DNA from: Neostapfia colusana
Taxonomy: Eukaryota; Streptophyta; Magnoliopsida; Poales; Poaceae
Direction: 5' to 3'
DNA: 64,000 nucleotides
Assembly: GCA_030760725.1 (NCBI GenBank)
Contig: JASWHV010000011.1
Coordinates: forward strand, 16,269,501-16,333,500
The position numbers and the translations under genes are program-made. Under the pieces are notes generated by a model. That model worked only from the letters and a program-made list of their open reading frames with translations, searched no databases and had not been told where the DNA came from. Shown here one piece after another: positions 32,274 through 44,554 of this stretch. The stretch's first letter is position 1. Every line of letters starts with the position of its first letter.

Positions 32274-32476
32274 GGAGCCAGGTCCGAAGCCAAAGGACAC
32301 ATGGCAACACCGGATCTCACCTCAACGGGGAGGCCAGGTCCGAAGCCGAAGGACACGTGGGAACACCGGACCTCACCTCAACGGGGAAGCCAGCTCCGAA
32401 GCCAAAGGACACGTGGCAACACCGGACTTCACCTGAACAGGGAGGCAAGGTCCGAAGACCAGAGGACATGTGGCAG
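32274..32476 (+). repeat. 56-bp tandem repeat in the G LTR
   Basis: Units begin GGTCCGAAG or GCTCCGAAG at 32281, 32337, 32393 and 32449, so the period is 56 bp over nearly four units. Each unit contains ACACGTGG or a one-base variant (G-box-like CACGTG core in units 2 and 3) and ACCGGA..TCACCT. Because 56 is not a multiple of three, ORFs through it are not meaningful. Confidence 0.8.
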
Positions 32477-33170
32477 CTCCGAAGCTCTCCAGTTTGAGGG
32501 CAAACATTGGAAATTCATATCTTTCATTTTGATTGTCCAAAATTCCTCAACCAAATTTTGTTAGAATCCTTGTGACCAGTACTTCTGGCAATATAATTTA
32601 ATTGGTATGAAAGTCTCTGGATGTTTGCTTATTAATTCCTTTAAATTAAAACTTTATGATACAGAAGATCCCATATTAGGAAAATCCCAAATTTGGTCAG
32701 AACCTCCTTTATAATACCTTTCATCACCAGGCCAAATTTCAGCATCAGTGGACATTGCTAAGTAAGGTAAATAATAGCATTTTGCCCTATGTCCCTGAAA
32801 ATTCCCAAAAACATTTCTAGAAAATGTTAGCAACTTATAAAAAGCCATATCTTTCGGTAGATAGCTTAGAAAATTGTGAATCAAATCTTGTTAGACTCCT
32901 CATGATATGTACTGTATGAATAACATACTTTGATACATGTCAAAGCCCCAAATTTTCTCTGAAAACTCAGAGAAGATTAAAGCCCTAATGAATTATGATG
33001 AACACATAATTAAGAAATAAGTCATGAAGCTTGCAGCACATCAGGGATGATCCATACTAGCTACCACAGAAATCTAAGGGGCATTGGAGTCATTTATTAA
33101 TACATTTCATAGCACATATGAATTTCACATATAAGTAATACAAATTATCGCATTTGTTCATATCGTTTAG

Positions 33171-34421
33171 TTTTCGAACTCGAGGAGACTCCAGAGCCAC
33201 TCGCAAGTCATCCTCCAGAGACTAACTGGGAACCAGAGCAGCAACAAGGCAAGCCCCGGTTTACATTTAACAAGCTTTTATAACTTTTTCCTTTATGACA
33301 TATGAGTCGTAGTGATAAGGTGTGCATTAGGTTAAAGTGATTGAAACTCCAATGCCGTGACCAAAAAAATCCTTTTTCTTTGAGGGTAGCTTAGTATCCT
33401 GTCGTGTAGTCTCTTGCTAGGTTTAAGCCATATCAAGGATTCGGTAGAAGTCGGGTAGTTGGAATCTACTCACGGGAGTAAGAATAGAGGACAAAGGGGA
33501 GCTTAGAACATGTCCCACTCAAATGTTAATGATACAGGGCAGAGATGTAGGGTGCAGCAAGACGTGGAGGTCTTGTATGCGTAGCTCTGCTTATGTCTAT
33601 CAAGGACCGTCCGTGTGCAGCCCTGCTGGGCAAGTTTGAATTGTACCTGTAGCATACTGGATATATGGGCCCTAGTAAACTAATGTAACTTGGTTAACTT
33701 GGTCATTGAGGCATTGCTCGTCCTCTTAAGAGTGTTGGATGAGGACAGCAAGGTGTAAATCCAAGAACGGGCTCCGTCTAGGATGCTTGCTCCGTGTAGG
33801 GACCTCATGCTTGGGATGGTAGGACCGGTTCAACGATTGAGTGTCCTCGTGAAAGGTGGCCATGTACGGCAAAAAGAGAGCGTGCCTTGGACAGCTTCTA
33901 GTATGGGTGTACATGTCGTGTATTACCGGGTGTCTCTTGATTGCAGTCGCCGTCCCTCGTGGTTATTTGAGTACCGCTTGTTCACTGTGCTGTGACGTAA
34001 TAAGAAAGAGTAGTTGGGGTAGGAATAACTTTGATAATTTGAGTTGATAATGCATTTCCACCTTGTGTGAAGTAAGATTGGTGCCATCTAAACTTAAATT
34101 CATTTCCCCCAAGGTAAGCGACATCGGGATAAAGTGTTTCTTGTCTGATTGTGGATTCGCGATGTTGTATAGCACTAGGGGTTTAATCGGTGCTAAAATT
34201 TGAAGTTAAACAACCTACGGTTCGGGCGAGTCGTTTATTCAAATATTTCCTGCCTATGTTACAACCATTTACTCATGTAGAGCTTAATGTTTAAGACTTG
34301 CTGAGCCTTCGTGCTCACAGTTGCTATATAAGTTGCTGCTGCAGGTGAGGGGCCATCTATGGCCTCGTCTGACGAAGGGCTCGAGTGGGAGGCCACACCC
34401 TCGTCAGGGGTATACGGCTGA
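33171..34421 (+). CDS. Predicted LTR-encoded spliced acidic frame, G copy (exons 2-3)
   Basis: Exon 2, 33171-33248 (78 nt), follows GTTTAG and ends before GCAAGC. It encodes an acidic peptide with ELEETPEP and EPEQQQ. Exon 3 starts at 34345 after TTGCTGCTGCAG, reads GEGPSMASSDEGLEWE and ends at TGA 34419-34421. Phases are 1 and 1, as in B and C, although the sequences are otherwise strongly diverged. Exon 1 could not be located. The family-wide conservation of phase argues for coding rather than chance. Confidence 0.38.
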
Positions 34422-34699
34422 ACGGGAGCCCTGCACGCTGCCTTGAGGAGCTGCTGCTAGAGTGAATAGTCTGAGGACTAGACTGTTCATTATTTTGCAT
34501 AGTGTATATATATAGGTTGTAAGTAGAGACAAAAATTCCTCTGCAGATATGTTTAAAATATAATATATTTCTGCTTGAACTTGTTGGTTCAAGCTTATGT
34601 GATGTAATATGAATGTCTTTTGAAGTATGTTGTTGGGTGTCGCATCGCACGACACCACCCAATGCGATTCCTAGAATGTCGGGACACCGGGTCCTCACA

Positions 34700-35188
34700 T
34701 GATTCAATCTTGGGAATGTCATGGTTAAGTTACCATGGGGCTGTCCTGGAAACTCTATCTCATACTGTTCACCTAAATTCTCCACTCCACAGTCTGCATT
34801 CAGTCGTTTTGGACAGTCCTGTCTCAGAAGTTTCAGCAGCTTATCATGCTGAAACTCTCAAGTTGGAGGACATTCCTGTAGTCCATGATTACCCCGACGT
34901 GTTTCCAGATGATCTAACAGGCATGCCGCCTGAACGGGATGTTGAGTTCAAGATCAAACTTGCACCTAGGATGACACCGATATCACGGAGACCGTACAAG
35001 ATGGATTCAAATGAGCTAGCTGAATTGAAGGAACAGATCAATGACATGTTGAGGAAAGGTTTCATTTGACCGAGGTCCTCACCATGGGAATGCTCGGTGC
35101 TATTCGTGAAGAATAAGGATGAAACCTTGAGGTTTTGTGTTGATTACCGACCGCTCAACACCGTCACTATCAAGAATAAATATCCGTT
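34700..35188 (+). pseudogene. Gypsy protease-RT fragment F
   Basis: Starts mid-protein directly after the G LTR (DSILGMSWLSYHGAVLE, the protease-RT linker). It continues through YPDVFPDDLTGMPPERDVEF and TPISRRPYKMDSNELAELKEQ to RFCVDYRPLNTVTIKNKYPF, where element D interrupts it. TGA at about 35067 is the only stop (CGA or similar to TGA). The rest of RT would lie beyond D, outside the window. F is the oldest layer visible: both G and D appear to sit in it. Confidence 0.8.
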
Positions 35189-38100
35189 TGTGGGGAACCC
35201 CTTCCGGGATCCACACTCCAGGATACACATTGGGTGGTGCCTGAGATGCGGCACCCAACAGCATACACGAAAAGAACCATAAAGTACAAAGTCTTTTATT
35301 TCTCAATATAGTGTCATTTACAAAATATTGTACCACGAGGGTACACACAGCAAAATATACATACACACTTACTCACGGTCCTAACTATGCAAAAGAGAAG
35401 ACGTCCAGCCCACGGACGCTTCTTACTAGCTTCCACAAATATGAGTGCAGCGGCAGGGTTTCCGGTGAGTCTCTGATGGCTCACCTAACAACCATCTTCA
35501 TAGGAAATTTTGTAACCTGCAAAACACTAATAATGCAACCGTGTGCATGATGGCTCAGAAAGACTTAACCGACACTCCTCAACCATGAAACTCTACATGC
35601 AGGGATTACTAACATAGGAAAAATATGCTGCAATAACGACACACCTACATGTTTATCCTTACTTTCAGTTTTATAGAAGCAGATCAATATGCCTTAGGCA
35701 GCGCTCACATCGGAAGTCCACAATCAAACAAGAAACTCTTGCCTCCGATGTGGTGATGCCCAAAGTGGAAGATAAACTTAATGAGCTCTACAACTATAGC
35801 ATACATGGTTGGCAATATAATGATATAAGAACTTCACATCAGCAATGATTCATTTCACCTCATCTGCAAATAATTACTACATCACAACTCAGTGAACAAG
35901 TGGTACTCATATAACCGCGAGGGACGGTGATTCGAATCAGGACACATTCGGAACACACGACACATACTACCGCCTCGAAAGACTCACACAGGAGCTCTTT
36001 CTTATGTTGTATGCAGCAACCTTTCACCCATCACTCCAATGCCGAACCAGTTCTGCCGACCCATCAGAAGGGCCACTACCCCGAACACATCGACGTTGCT
36101 CCGCTAGCTGGTTTACACCACTGACACCAACCCCCAAGGGACGGCCGTATAAGTTTCGACACGAGAGTACCCGAGTCACATCGGTTTCTTGGACCCCATA
36201 ATTCCAGTATCCATCCGGTACTGTTCAAACTTGCTCAGCAGGGCGGCATACACATCGGTCCTTAACCGACACAAACAGAGCTACGGCAACACAGGCCCAA
36301 CATCCTGCTGCTCCTACTCTCTGCTCGGTCTCATTTTCTTTTCCAGAACTTCCGTTCTCTAGAATCATACCCCGCTGAACCAATATGCTAAACTCGCCGG
36401 TAGCTTCCAACTACCTTACTTGTACCGGATCCTATACAACTTAAGCCTAGACGAAACTACACAAAGGTAACCTGTTCTACCCTTTAACTCCAAGAGTTTG
36501 TAGGTCATGCATTTGGAGTATCAATCACCTTGACCTAATGCAATACATACTAGACCCAAAAAAGTGATACAAAGTAAAATATAACTAAAAGCTGTTAAAT
36601 GCAAACCGTGGCTTGCCTTATATTGCTTCAGGCTTATTACTACTTTGAATTCAGTAACTTGTCAATGGTTAAAGCTTCAACTTGCTGCTCCGAGTCGAGT
36701 TCTTCGTCGAACTCCTTCGTCGTACTTCCTACCGACATGAATATGCAAAGTTTTATGTTGCAAGTAAAGACATTATAAAACAAAAGAGTTTTAGGTCTAA
36801 GCAGGGTTTAGACCAACTTATAAGTGAGTGAAGAGCTCTGTTATGGACAAAAACAGAGAACTTGAGCTGGGTAGTAGATGTTTGTTGGAGAAAATTCAAA
36901 GTGCTATTTACAATGGACATAAGAAAGGTAGTGGAAAGAACCAGCAGAAACTTGAGAAGATGATCTAAATTTGCTCTGAAATTTGTACAGTGGTCCATGG
37001 ATCATACATAGATATGGCTTGCAAAATTTCAGACAAAGTTGATGTAAGATGTGGCCTAGGGAATTTTTTTAACTATTTCTCTTCTCTGAATTCCTATGGC
37101 AATTATAGTGTCTTTTCATGCTCCAAATTTGGTTTTTCAGAAACTTGAGAGTCTCATGAGTCCATAGGACTTGGTTTCACCATTTTTGGAGCTTCCTACA
37201 CAGAGATAAGGAATTTAGAAATTGGAGCTAAAAGCTGAAAAATCTTTCTGTTATTTTTCCTAATTTTTAGAGACATACAAGATTGAATCAACATTTGGCC
37301 AGGCAAATTAAGTCCAATGCCTATGAAATTTTTACTGTAGTTCAAAGATTTTTGGAAGAATTCCCTCAGCAAATTTGGGAATTTTCCAATAAAATGAACT
37401 CCTGTAAGAATTCCTACAAGTTTTACGTTAAATGAATTAATTAACGAAATCCAGGGATTTTCACAAACATTATGCTGCACCCCTGGATAGTACTCTTTTA
37501 TAGGAATCCAAAAAAATTTATTTGACAATTTTTGGACACTCCTACCCAAAGTTATGTCTCTTCAAAGTTTAAACCGAATTAGGAAAATCTAGAAAAGTTT
37601 AAACACTGCCCGTGGGCCCCACCTGTCATCCTTCATCTTCAACCTCGCGCCAGACAGGGTCAGTGGCGGCTCCCTCCGGTGAGGGTTACCGGAAGGCCTT
37701 CCGGGCCGTCTCCCGGCCCCATACTGGCCACCCCCCGTTTTCAGGCACGCTGAACACACTGGTGGGGTCGCCGGCGGCCGAATCTCACAGAAACCACCGC
37801 GCACTGGCAACAGAAAGAACTAGGGCTCCGGCGAGGTCGTGCACGGTGAATTCTCCACCAAATGATTGGTTCTTGGGCTCTAAAGCACCAGGGGATATCC
37901 CTCATCACCGGCATGAGCTCAAATCGACTCAAAAATGGCTGCAAATAGGAGCTCATCGGCGACCTACGGCGAAAATCGGTACCGGCTCGAAATTCTCGAA
38001 GAACAGTGCCTACACTTGATGATATTGATGCTTTTTGATCCTAGAGGAGCGTGGGAGTGTCTAGATCATGTTTGTAGCTCAGCACACATGATGGTGGATT

Positions 38101-38941
38101 GATTATGACGAATTTTGAAGTTTGGTGAGGCTCAGTCCTAGTTACACCGAAAAAATAAACGGCAAAATCCATCCTCAGCGATGCACGAAAAGAGAAGAGG
38201 GTTGCACCGTCGGTTTGCACACCTGAGGGCGGTCCTCTTTCGTGTATACCTTTGACCATGAAGAAGCCTCTAGTAGGCAATCACCAGGGAACAGAGAGGG
38301 TCGGCTGGTTTTGGTTTCTCTTGAGACTGAGCGAGGAGAAACTGTGGAGAGCGCAAGAGAGGGAGCCGGTTCACTTGGAGGGAGAGCTGCGCTCTTATCC
38401 TTCGGACACCGGATTAAACGAGCAGGAGGTGGCGCTGTAGAGAGTCGGTTGGCGCTGGCCGATGGGAGGTGGCGCGCGCGTGCTGTCCGAGTGAAAACAG
38501 AGAAGACTTTGGGTTGAAGTCTACTGACATGTGGGGTCCACCTCTCCCCCTTGTCCTCCAATTCCATTTAAATTGGCAAATGAGCTCCAAATTTGTTCAA
38601 ACTCGGAGGATAGGCCAAAAGAAATGTGAGCAACACAATGGTGCACTCAAATTTTAATTTCGGTGAAAATGGAATTTGAAACTGAGATTTAAATTCAAAT
38701 TCGAAATTTTCCCGTTTAAATTCCAACAATAAGAAACCCTTTTCAAATGCATTCAAAATTTGCCGGGCTACCCATGGATATGTGGAGAACCAAATGATAG
38801 TTTTAGATCTCCGTGTTCGGGAATTTTTGCCAGTTCAAGTTTAGACTTGGAGCTCACACCTTTAAATTCAAAAGTTTAAATTCCCTCTCATTTTCTCGGT
38901 GTGAATTGCAGCTCCACTTGCTAGAATTTTGGGATTTCACA
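35189..38941 (-). repeat. 3' LTR of element D
   Basis: 3,753 bp. On the minus strand it starts TGTGAAATCCC next to the purine tract and ends GGTTCCCCACA. The part 35189 to about 36990 is repeated at 58091-59899, with moderate divergence, so D is older than B and C. GC-rich parts (37600-37850, 38330-38560) and A/T-rich parts alternate. The ORFs seen here are not conserved between the two LTRs. Confidence 0.85.
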
Positions 38942-38977
38942 TCCCTCCCCCCTTAAAAAGAATCTCGTCTCGAGATT
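38942..38977 (-). other. Polypurine tract and palindrome of element D
   Basis: On the minus strand AATCTCG-AGA-CGAGATT (38961-38977) is followed by CTTTTTAAGGGGGGAGGGA and the LTR start. Confidence 0.75.
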
Positions 38978-39010
38978 CCAAAAATAAGAGACGAAGCGGT
39001 AGAGAAGGAA

Positions 39011-40042
39011 TTACCGGATATAAGCAGACAACAAGTCCAGATAGTTCGAACGGAGGTATTCTTCTCTCTCCCATGTCGCCTCCTCCGCGGTATGATTGCT
39101 CCATAGCACCTTATAGAATAGGAGCGTCCGATTCCTTCTCGACCGAGACTTTGCATCAATAATCCAGATTGGATGCTCGTTATAGGAGAGGTCCTGTTGC
39201 AATGTCTCGAGATCTTCATTGCGGACAGCAGTGGTATTCTTGAGACATTTCTGAAGCTGGGAGACGTGAAATATATCATGCACCCCAGCGAGATTCGTCG
39301 GTAGCTCAAGCCAGTAGACTACGGGTCCACATTTTTCTGTGATAGCATATGGACCGATAATACGGGGAGCGAGCTTTCCTTTTACAACGAGGCGATGAAC
39401 TCCCTTCATTGGAGATACACGGAGATATACGTACTCTACGATGTTGAAGTTCAGTGGTCGACGTCGCTGGTCTGCGTAGCTCTTCTGTCGAGATTGAACA
39501 ACCTTTAAATTTGCTTGTATGACCCGAACCCGTTCTTCGGCGTCATTGACAAGGTCAATCCCAAATGTCACTCTTTCACTGGATTCACACCAGTTCAGCG
39601 GTGTGCGACATCTCCGGCCGGGGAGAGCCTCATATGGTACCATCTTGATACATGTTTGATAGCTGTTGTTGTACGAGAATTCCGCCAACGGTAGATAAGC
39701 ATCCCAATTTTTACTGTGGTGGATGGCACACGCTCTCAACATATCTTCCAAGACTTGATTCACCCTCTTGGTTTGTCCATTGGTTTGAGGGTGATATGCG
39801 TTGCTTCTAAGCAATTTGGTTCCCAAAGATGCATGCAGCTGTTCCCAGAAATGAGAAATGAACAGTGCACCACGATCTGAAACTATGGTTCTTTGAACTC
39901 CATGCTGACATAAGATTTGTTCAATGTATAACTCCGCATATATCTTGGCATTGAATCCCACATTCACCGCTACGAAGTGTGCTGACTTGGTTAATCGGTC
40001 AATGATTACCCAAACTGAATCATGCTTCCGAGATGTGAGCGG
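39011..40042 (-). pseudogene. pol: Integrase of element D, core and C-terminal part
   Basis: Continuous from the C insertion point (PLTSRKHDSVWVIIDRLTKSAHF) through SDRGALFISHF, NAYHPQTNGQT and the C-terminal YVYLRVSPMKGV, HDIFHVSQLQKCL, to the chromodomain-like LWSNHTAEEATWE and stop. The position of the catalytic glutamate, 36 residues after the second aspartate, reads K (GQTKRVN), so the enzyme was already dead or died after insertion. No internal stop in this part. The first catalytic aspartate lies on the other side of element C. Confidence 0.88.
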
Positions 40043-43000
40043 TGTAACACCCCAAAATTTTGATTTAAAACCCTAAATCATGTTAAGAGGGGAATTTAAA
40101 AATTTTTGGATGTGTTGCATGTTTTGCAAAAATTCAAATTCAAACTGGAATTTAAATTAAACTCAATTCAGAAAAGAAATAGAAAAAGAAAAAGAGAAAA
40201 CAGAAAAAAACCGGCCAGTGGGCCGAAACCCACCAGCCGGCCCACCCAGCAACCGCGCCAGCCCGCAGCCGCGCGCGCTGTTTCCTTCCGCTGACAGGTG
40301 GGACCCACCAGCTCGTCTTCTACCTCGCGCCCGCGCCGGACTCCCTCTCACCCGAATCAAAACCGATCGGGATTTCTGCGTATCCCAGCTGAATTCTGTT
40401 CGTAGGCGACGCGGACTTGATCTAAACCACCCCGCCGCCCTCCCCCGTCTATAAAAACCCCGGCCTCGTTCTGTTTTTCCCACGCGATCCGCCGATTTTC
40501 CTCCGGTGAGAACAGAGACTTCTCCGGCGAATTCTGGCCGATCTAAGCTCAGAAATTCCGATCTAACTCGCTGGTCTTGATCCACCGCCTCCAGGGAACC
40601 TTGCAGGTGCAGAAAACTCGGTGACTGCGGTGTAAACACAGCGCCGACGAACTTCGCCGTGGTTTCACCTCGGACCTCGTCGCCGATCACCTTCCAGGAC
40701 CTCCGAGCTCAAGAGAAACCCCGAGGTGAGATCCCCGACCTCCCCTCCACCGATCTATACCATAAAATCACAGTTCAAGGAAGAATTCTCGAAGATCCGA
40801 AAGTCTCCAGCGAGATCGCCGCTTCCCGCTGCCGTGCGCCGCCGGCACCGCCGCCCGCGCTCGATCAGAGCGACGTGGCCGCTTGTGCGCCGTTTATTTT
40901 AAATCGCATGGTAGGGTTTAAACCCCCGCGTACCGGTTCGATGTTATAATCTCGGCCGTCGGTTTAAAATCGGACGGTCCACGTCAGCCCCGCGTTATAA
41001 AAAATGGAAATCTTACGTGCTACCCCCTGGGGTTCTCGGGAAATAAGAGCTAGCCCCGGAAACTTCTGATCTAGCCCCTGGAACTTCAGAAAATCATGTA
41101 AATTCATTTAAAAATCAGTTTTAGCCCCTGAACTTAATAAAAATTAGGAAAAACTCCTCTGATAAGTGTAGCTAGACCCCTGGAAATTCTGAAAATAATA
41201 TTATAGACCCTGTAGTGGGGTGAGTTTACCTTTTTAACCCTGTTTGATATTTAATTTAGGAAAATTTAATATGTGGCTAGTGTTTAAAATTTAAAAGTGG
41301 GACAAACATATTGTTAAAATTAAATTTAAAACTTTCTCAGTATTTAGAAAACTTTGGAGTGAGATAAAAATATATTTTTGGCTGAAATGAATCTGTTTAA
41401 TTTCTTATTCACATTTAGGGACACATTTTTAAGTAAAGAATAGTTCTGGAAAATAGGGAAAATAATTGTAAAATAGTATACATCAGAGGAAAAGGTCAAA
41501 AATATATTAGTAAATATTTTAGATTAGAACCTATTCTGTTTAGATGATGTGTCTTGTTATTTTCATAATAAAGTTCACATTTAGGCATAGGAAATGAATC
41601 TGAAAATATAGCAACTAGTAAATGATAAATGGAGTTCTAAAATCCAAAGAGTTCAGTTTAGGGTTGGTAGAAATTATGAAGACACATATGGAAAAGGAAA
41701 ATACCTTTCATGCTTATTTGGTAGTTAAAAGGTGTAGTAATTGAATATAAGGCATTTATTTAAATTGGAAAATCATATATATAGTATGTAAGTATAAATG
41801 TGAACACAAAAGTAGGAATCATACACATAGAGTAACCACAACACACATAATGGTGAATGACTTTCATAAATGTGAATGTGTGGTTTGTATGAAGTGGAAG
41901 TGTGAACTATGTCTTATGGATTGTTGTTTTTCTTTTGCTATGTGTGATGGTATGATGTAGAACCTGCTCAACAGCAAGTTATTCCTTTCCAAGATCAGGA
42001 TTACTCATTTCAAGAGCAGCAGGAAGGAGGCAAGTGTCCTTGACCACTTTGATCCTATGCTAGGATGTGTAGCTAGAGTTATTTGCATTGTCCATTTAAA
42101 TATGAAACCCATGATAGGATGTTTCCCTAGAATTGCATTACCTTGTTTCCTTGTAGCTTGGGTTGGGATTTATTTTATTATGTCATTTATTATTGTGCAT
42201 ATGCTTAGCCATGCTTAGAATGGGATATTTGGGATATGAGATAATCAGTTTATTTTACCATACTCATGAATGAGATATTGTGAGTTATGTAGAGGTAGGG
42301 ATCAAGGCAAGTTGGATGTTTTGGTTGTGTGCTGGGTGCACGAGACTCGGGTTTGTGTTTATTACTTGCCTGGATCCTAAGGACCGGTTCATGGAGCATG
42401 TAACCTGGCTTTACAGTGCCAACCACATGCTGAGATGGGGCAGCTTGGCCAATTAATTAGGTGTATCCCCGGCGTAGTATGGGTGTGTTGGATGGTGCGG
42501 GGAATAGGTGTCAGCTGGACTACCATATGAACCGCAAGGCTCAAGAGGGGGCCACTGCAGCGGGGTTGGAGCCTCTTGTATGCTGTTAGGGGTGAAACCT
42601 CAGTGGGCCCATGCTCGTCGGGAATCCCTTTGTAAAGGCTTCGTAGTGATCTCCTGGCTACACACCTGGGAAGTGTGAATGTGGTTCGTAGCCATTGGCA
42701 TAATGGAGGTTCTTTTAGTCCACCCGGCAACGGGGGATGAAATCACTACATGTGGGTACAGTGGTACAAACTCTGCAGAGTCAAAACTGTCATGACAGTC
42801 GTGCTCACGGTCAAGAGCGGCTTGGACTTATTCATGATTAGAGGAGTGATGGTTTTGGAAGTTGTGGATGTTAAGCGGGGAGCTTAACATTGGAAATGAT
42901 GTTATGGTTATGGGATTATGATGATGGGATGGGAGATTGGGACTATTTCACCTGTGTAGTAAATGTAGTTGCTTAATAAGCTAAGGTGATAGGAATTAAT

Positions 43001-43434
43001 TGCATAGTGCTTTAACCATGAGTTCAACCTCTCCTTGTTCTAGCCATGCATGACATAACTTTCCCACACTTGCTGAATACCATTGGTACTCAACCTTACA
43101 TATTTTGTTGGTTTATATTGCTGCTCAGGTCAAGATAATGAGGTGGTGTATAATGACCAAGACTTTGGACCCGAAGAAGGTTTCTAGGTTCATGGAGACC
43201 CCCGGGCAACGCCTGTGATGGAGCCCTCAAGAATAATATTCCGCTGCTAGTTTATTTACTTGTGATGAACTTATTATTGTCCATCGAGACATTTACTATG
43301 TAAGACTTACTTATATTCGACACCTGGCTTGTAATAAATGATGCTTCACTATTTGTCATCACATGTATGAGAAAATGATCCTGGCATACATGTGATATTC
43401 ACTTGGTCGTTCTTCGGAAAAACCGGGTGTGACA
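40043..43434 (+). repeat. 5' LTR of element C
   Basis: 3,392 bp, TGTAACACC...GGTGTGACA. The promoter TATAAAAA is at 40450-40457. Compared with the 3' LTR it lacks about 39 bp near 41820, between short ACATA repeats. The start carries an extra AATTTTGATTTAAAACCC-type segment absent from B. Confidence 0.94.
40609..43187 (+). CDS. Predicted LTR-encoded spliced acidic protein, C 5' copy
   Basis: Exon 1 to donor CGAG|GTGAGA at 40725, exon 2 41961-42029 (69 nt), exon 3 from 43129 to TAG 43185-43187. Compared with B the peptide changes are conservative (for instance VLPF/VIPF and QEND/QDNE). In this copy exon 1 has lost one base (GTGACTGCGG where the 3' copy has GTGACTTGCGG), giving an in-frame TAA at about 40633. 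If translation starts upstream, this copy is broken, although the 3' copy is not. Confidence 0.42.
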
Positions 43435-43438
43435 GAAG

Positions 43439-43450
43439 TGGTATCAGAGC
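43439..43450 (+). other. Primer binding site of element C (initiator Met tRNA)
   Basis: TGGTATCAGAGC, 4 bp after the LTR end, as in B and (inverted) D. Confidence 0.9.
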
Positions 43451-43653
43451 CAAGGTTGCCCATAGGAACGTGGACCTAGGTAGAAATGGACGTATTTAAG
43501 GATCTTATTTTCTTAAAAACTATTTTTACAAGGTGTGTGTTGAAAAGTGTTATTTAATGAGTCACTTTCTTCATCTTACCACAATTTTCATTCAAAATAG
43601 GATTTTTGTTTAAGAGTTTATCTAACCTAAGTTTAAAATTCTTTTTGTTTTAG

Positions 43654-44433
43654 ATGGTTCGCATGATTTGCACCACTCGCAAGTCCACAGGAGGGAGAGT
43701 TCCCGTAGTTGCCCTTGCCGAGAGGGAGGAGAGCCGTCCGGTGATGTACCTTTCCTACGGATTGGCAGTAGGAGGCTTATTGCGCCGTCTTCGGCATATG
43801 CTCGAAGCCGCCGGCAATACGGGCAAGCTAATCATCCACTATAACTCCACCAGGACCATCCGTGAGAAGAGGGAAGAATGGAGTTTAGAGATGAGGATTA
43901 TACACGAAAATCAGCTGCTTAAGATTCACCACTCTCCAACTTGTAGAGCGACATAGGTCGATGCGGAGAAAGATGTCACCTGGGAGGCCATCACCTGCCA
44001 GAGTCACATCTATCGTCGCCACTTGGACAAAACTGAGTACATGTATGTCCTCCAGCGTGAGAGTGGCACCACGGAATACAAGTACCCACCAGTGCAGCAA
44101 GGGACTTCCCATGAGCACATGGACTTGTGCTTGGAGGATGCTTCTATGCTCAGCACTCGACTGCAGGAGTGTCAGCAAGAGCTTCAGGATGTTCGGGACA
44201 CCCTGAAGGAAACGGAGGCATTGTTGCGAGCCTGCTTAAGGGCGAGAGAAAGAGGAGATGGGAATGAACTATGTGTCACCGCGAATGATACATGGACTCC
44301 TGACTCCCCAGATCGCCGGGCGATCAGGCGTCGTCGCACTTCTCCACCCGCAGCCTCCCCGCCCAAAGCAGAGTCAGAAGGCAGCCAAAATGATGAGGAA
44401 GATCCCGAGGAGCCAGCTCAAGAAAACGAGTAG
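43654..44433 (+). pseudogene. ORF0 of element C (pre-gag protein with H3-like tail)
   Basis: ATG at 43654 directly after TTTTTGTTTTAG, a splice-acceptor-like sequence. About 259 codons, with a single TAG at 43954-43956 where B has CAG. The N-terminus has TRKSTGG at the same distance from the start as in histone H3. The middle (LLRRLRHMLEA, QSHIYRRHLDKTEYMYVLQRES) is strongly conserved with B. The C-terminal third holds a probable coiled coil (LSTRLQECQQELQDVRDTL), a basic cluster RRAIRRRRTS that could be a nuclear localisation signal, and an acidic tail ending in ENE. It ends 305 bp before gag. Function unknown. Confidence 0.82.
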
Positions 44434-44523
44434 TGTAGAATCCTTCCCTTAGTTAGCAAGATGTCGAATAGTCGAGTCGTTAAGTTAAGTTAATGGTGTG
44501 ATAATGCTTGGTGTGTGACGTGA

Positions 44524-44554
44524 GTTGTGGAAGCCATGAGCAATTGTCCACAAC
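44524..44554 (+). other. Conserved hairpin between ORF0 and gag, element C
   Basis: GTTGTGGA and TCCACAAC, 8-bp stem, 15-nt loop. Same stem as 15479-15509 in B with a changed loop. The space 44434-44737 holds nothing else recognised. Confidence 0.4.

Larger units (their letters stand above)
30745..34699 (+). repeat. 3' LTR of G-type element
   Basis: About 3,955 bp. The start CGTGAAATCC follows the purine tract and matches TGTGAAATCC of element D with a T to C change. The end ...GGGTCCTCACA resembles D's ...GGTTCCCCACA, and both are preceded by CGCATCGCACGACACCACCCA. It contains a 56-bp tandem repeat, a conserved acidic exon and otherwise A/T-rich or GC-rich non-coding sequence. The element lost its 5' half. 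Confidence 0.75.

Noticed and set aside
37589..38567. Several ORFs of 70-135 codons on both strands in the D LTR
   Set aside because: This LTR segment has no counterpart visible in the truncated 5' LTR to test conservation, and the frames have no known motifs.
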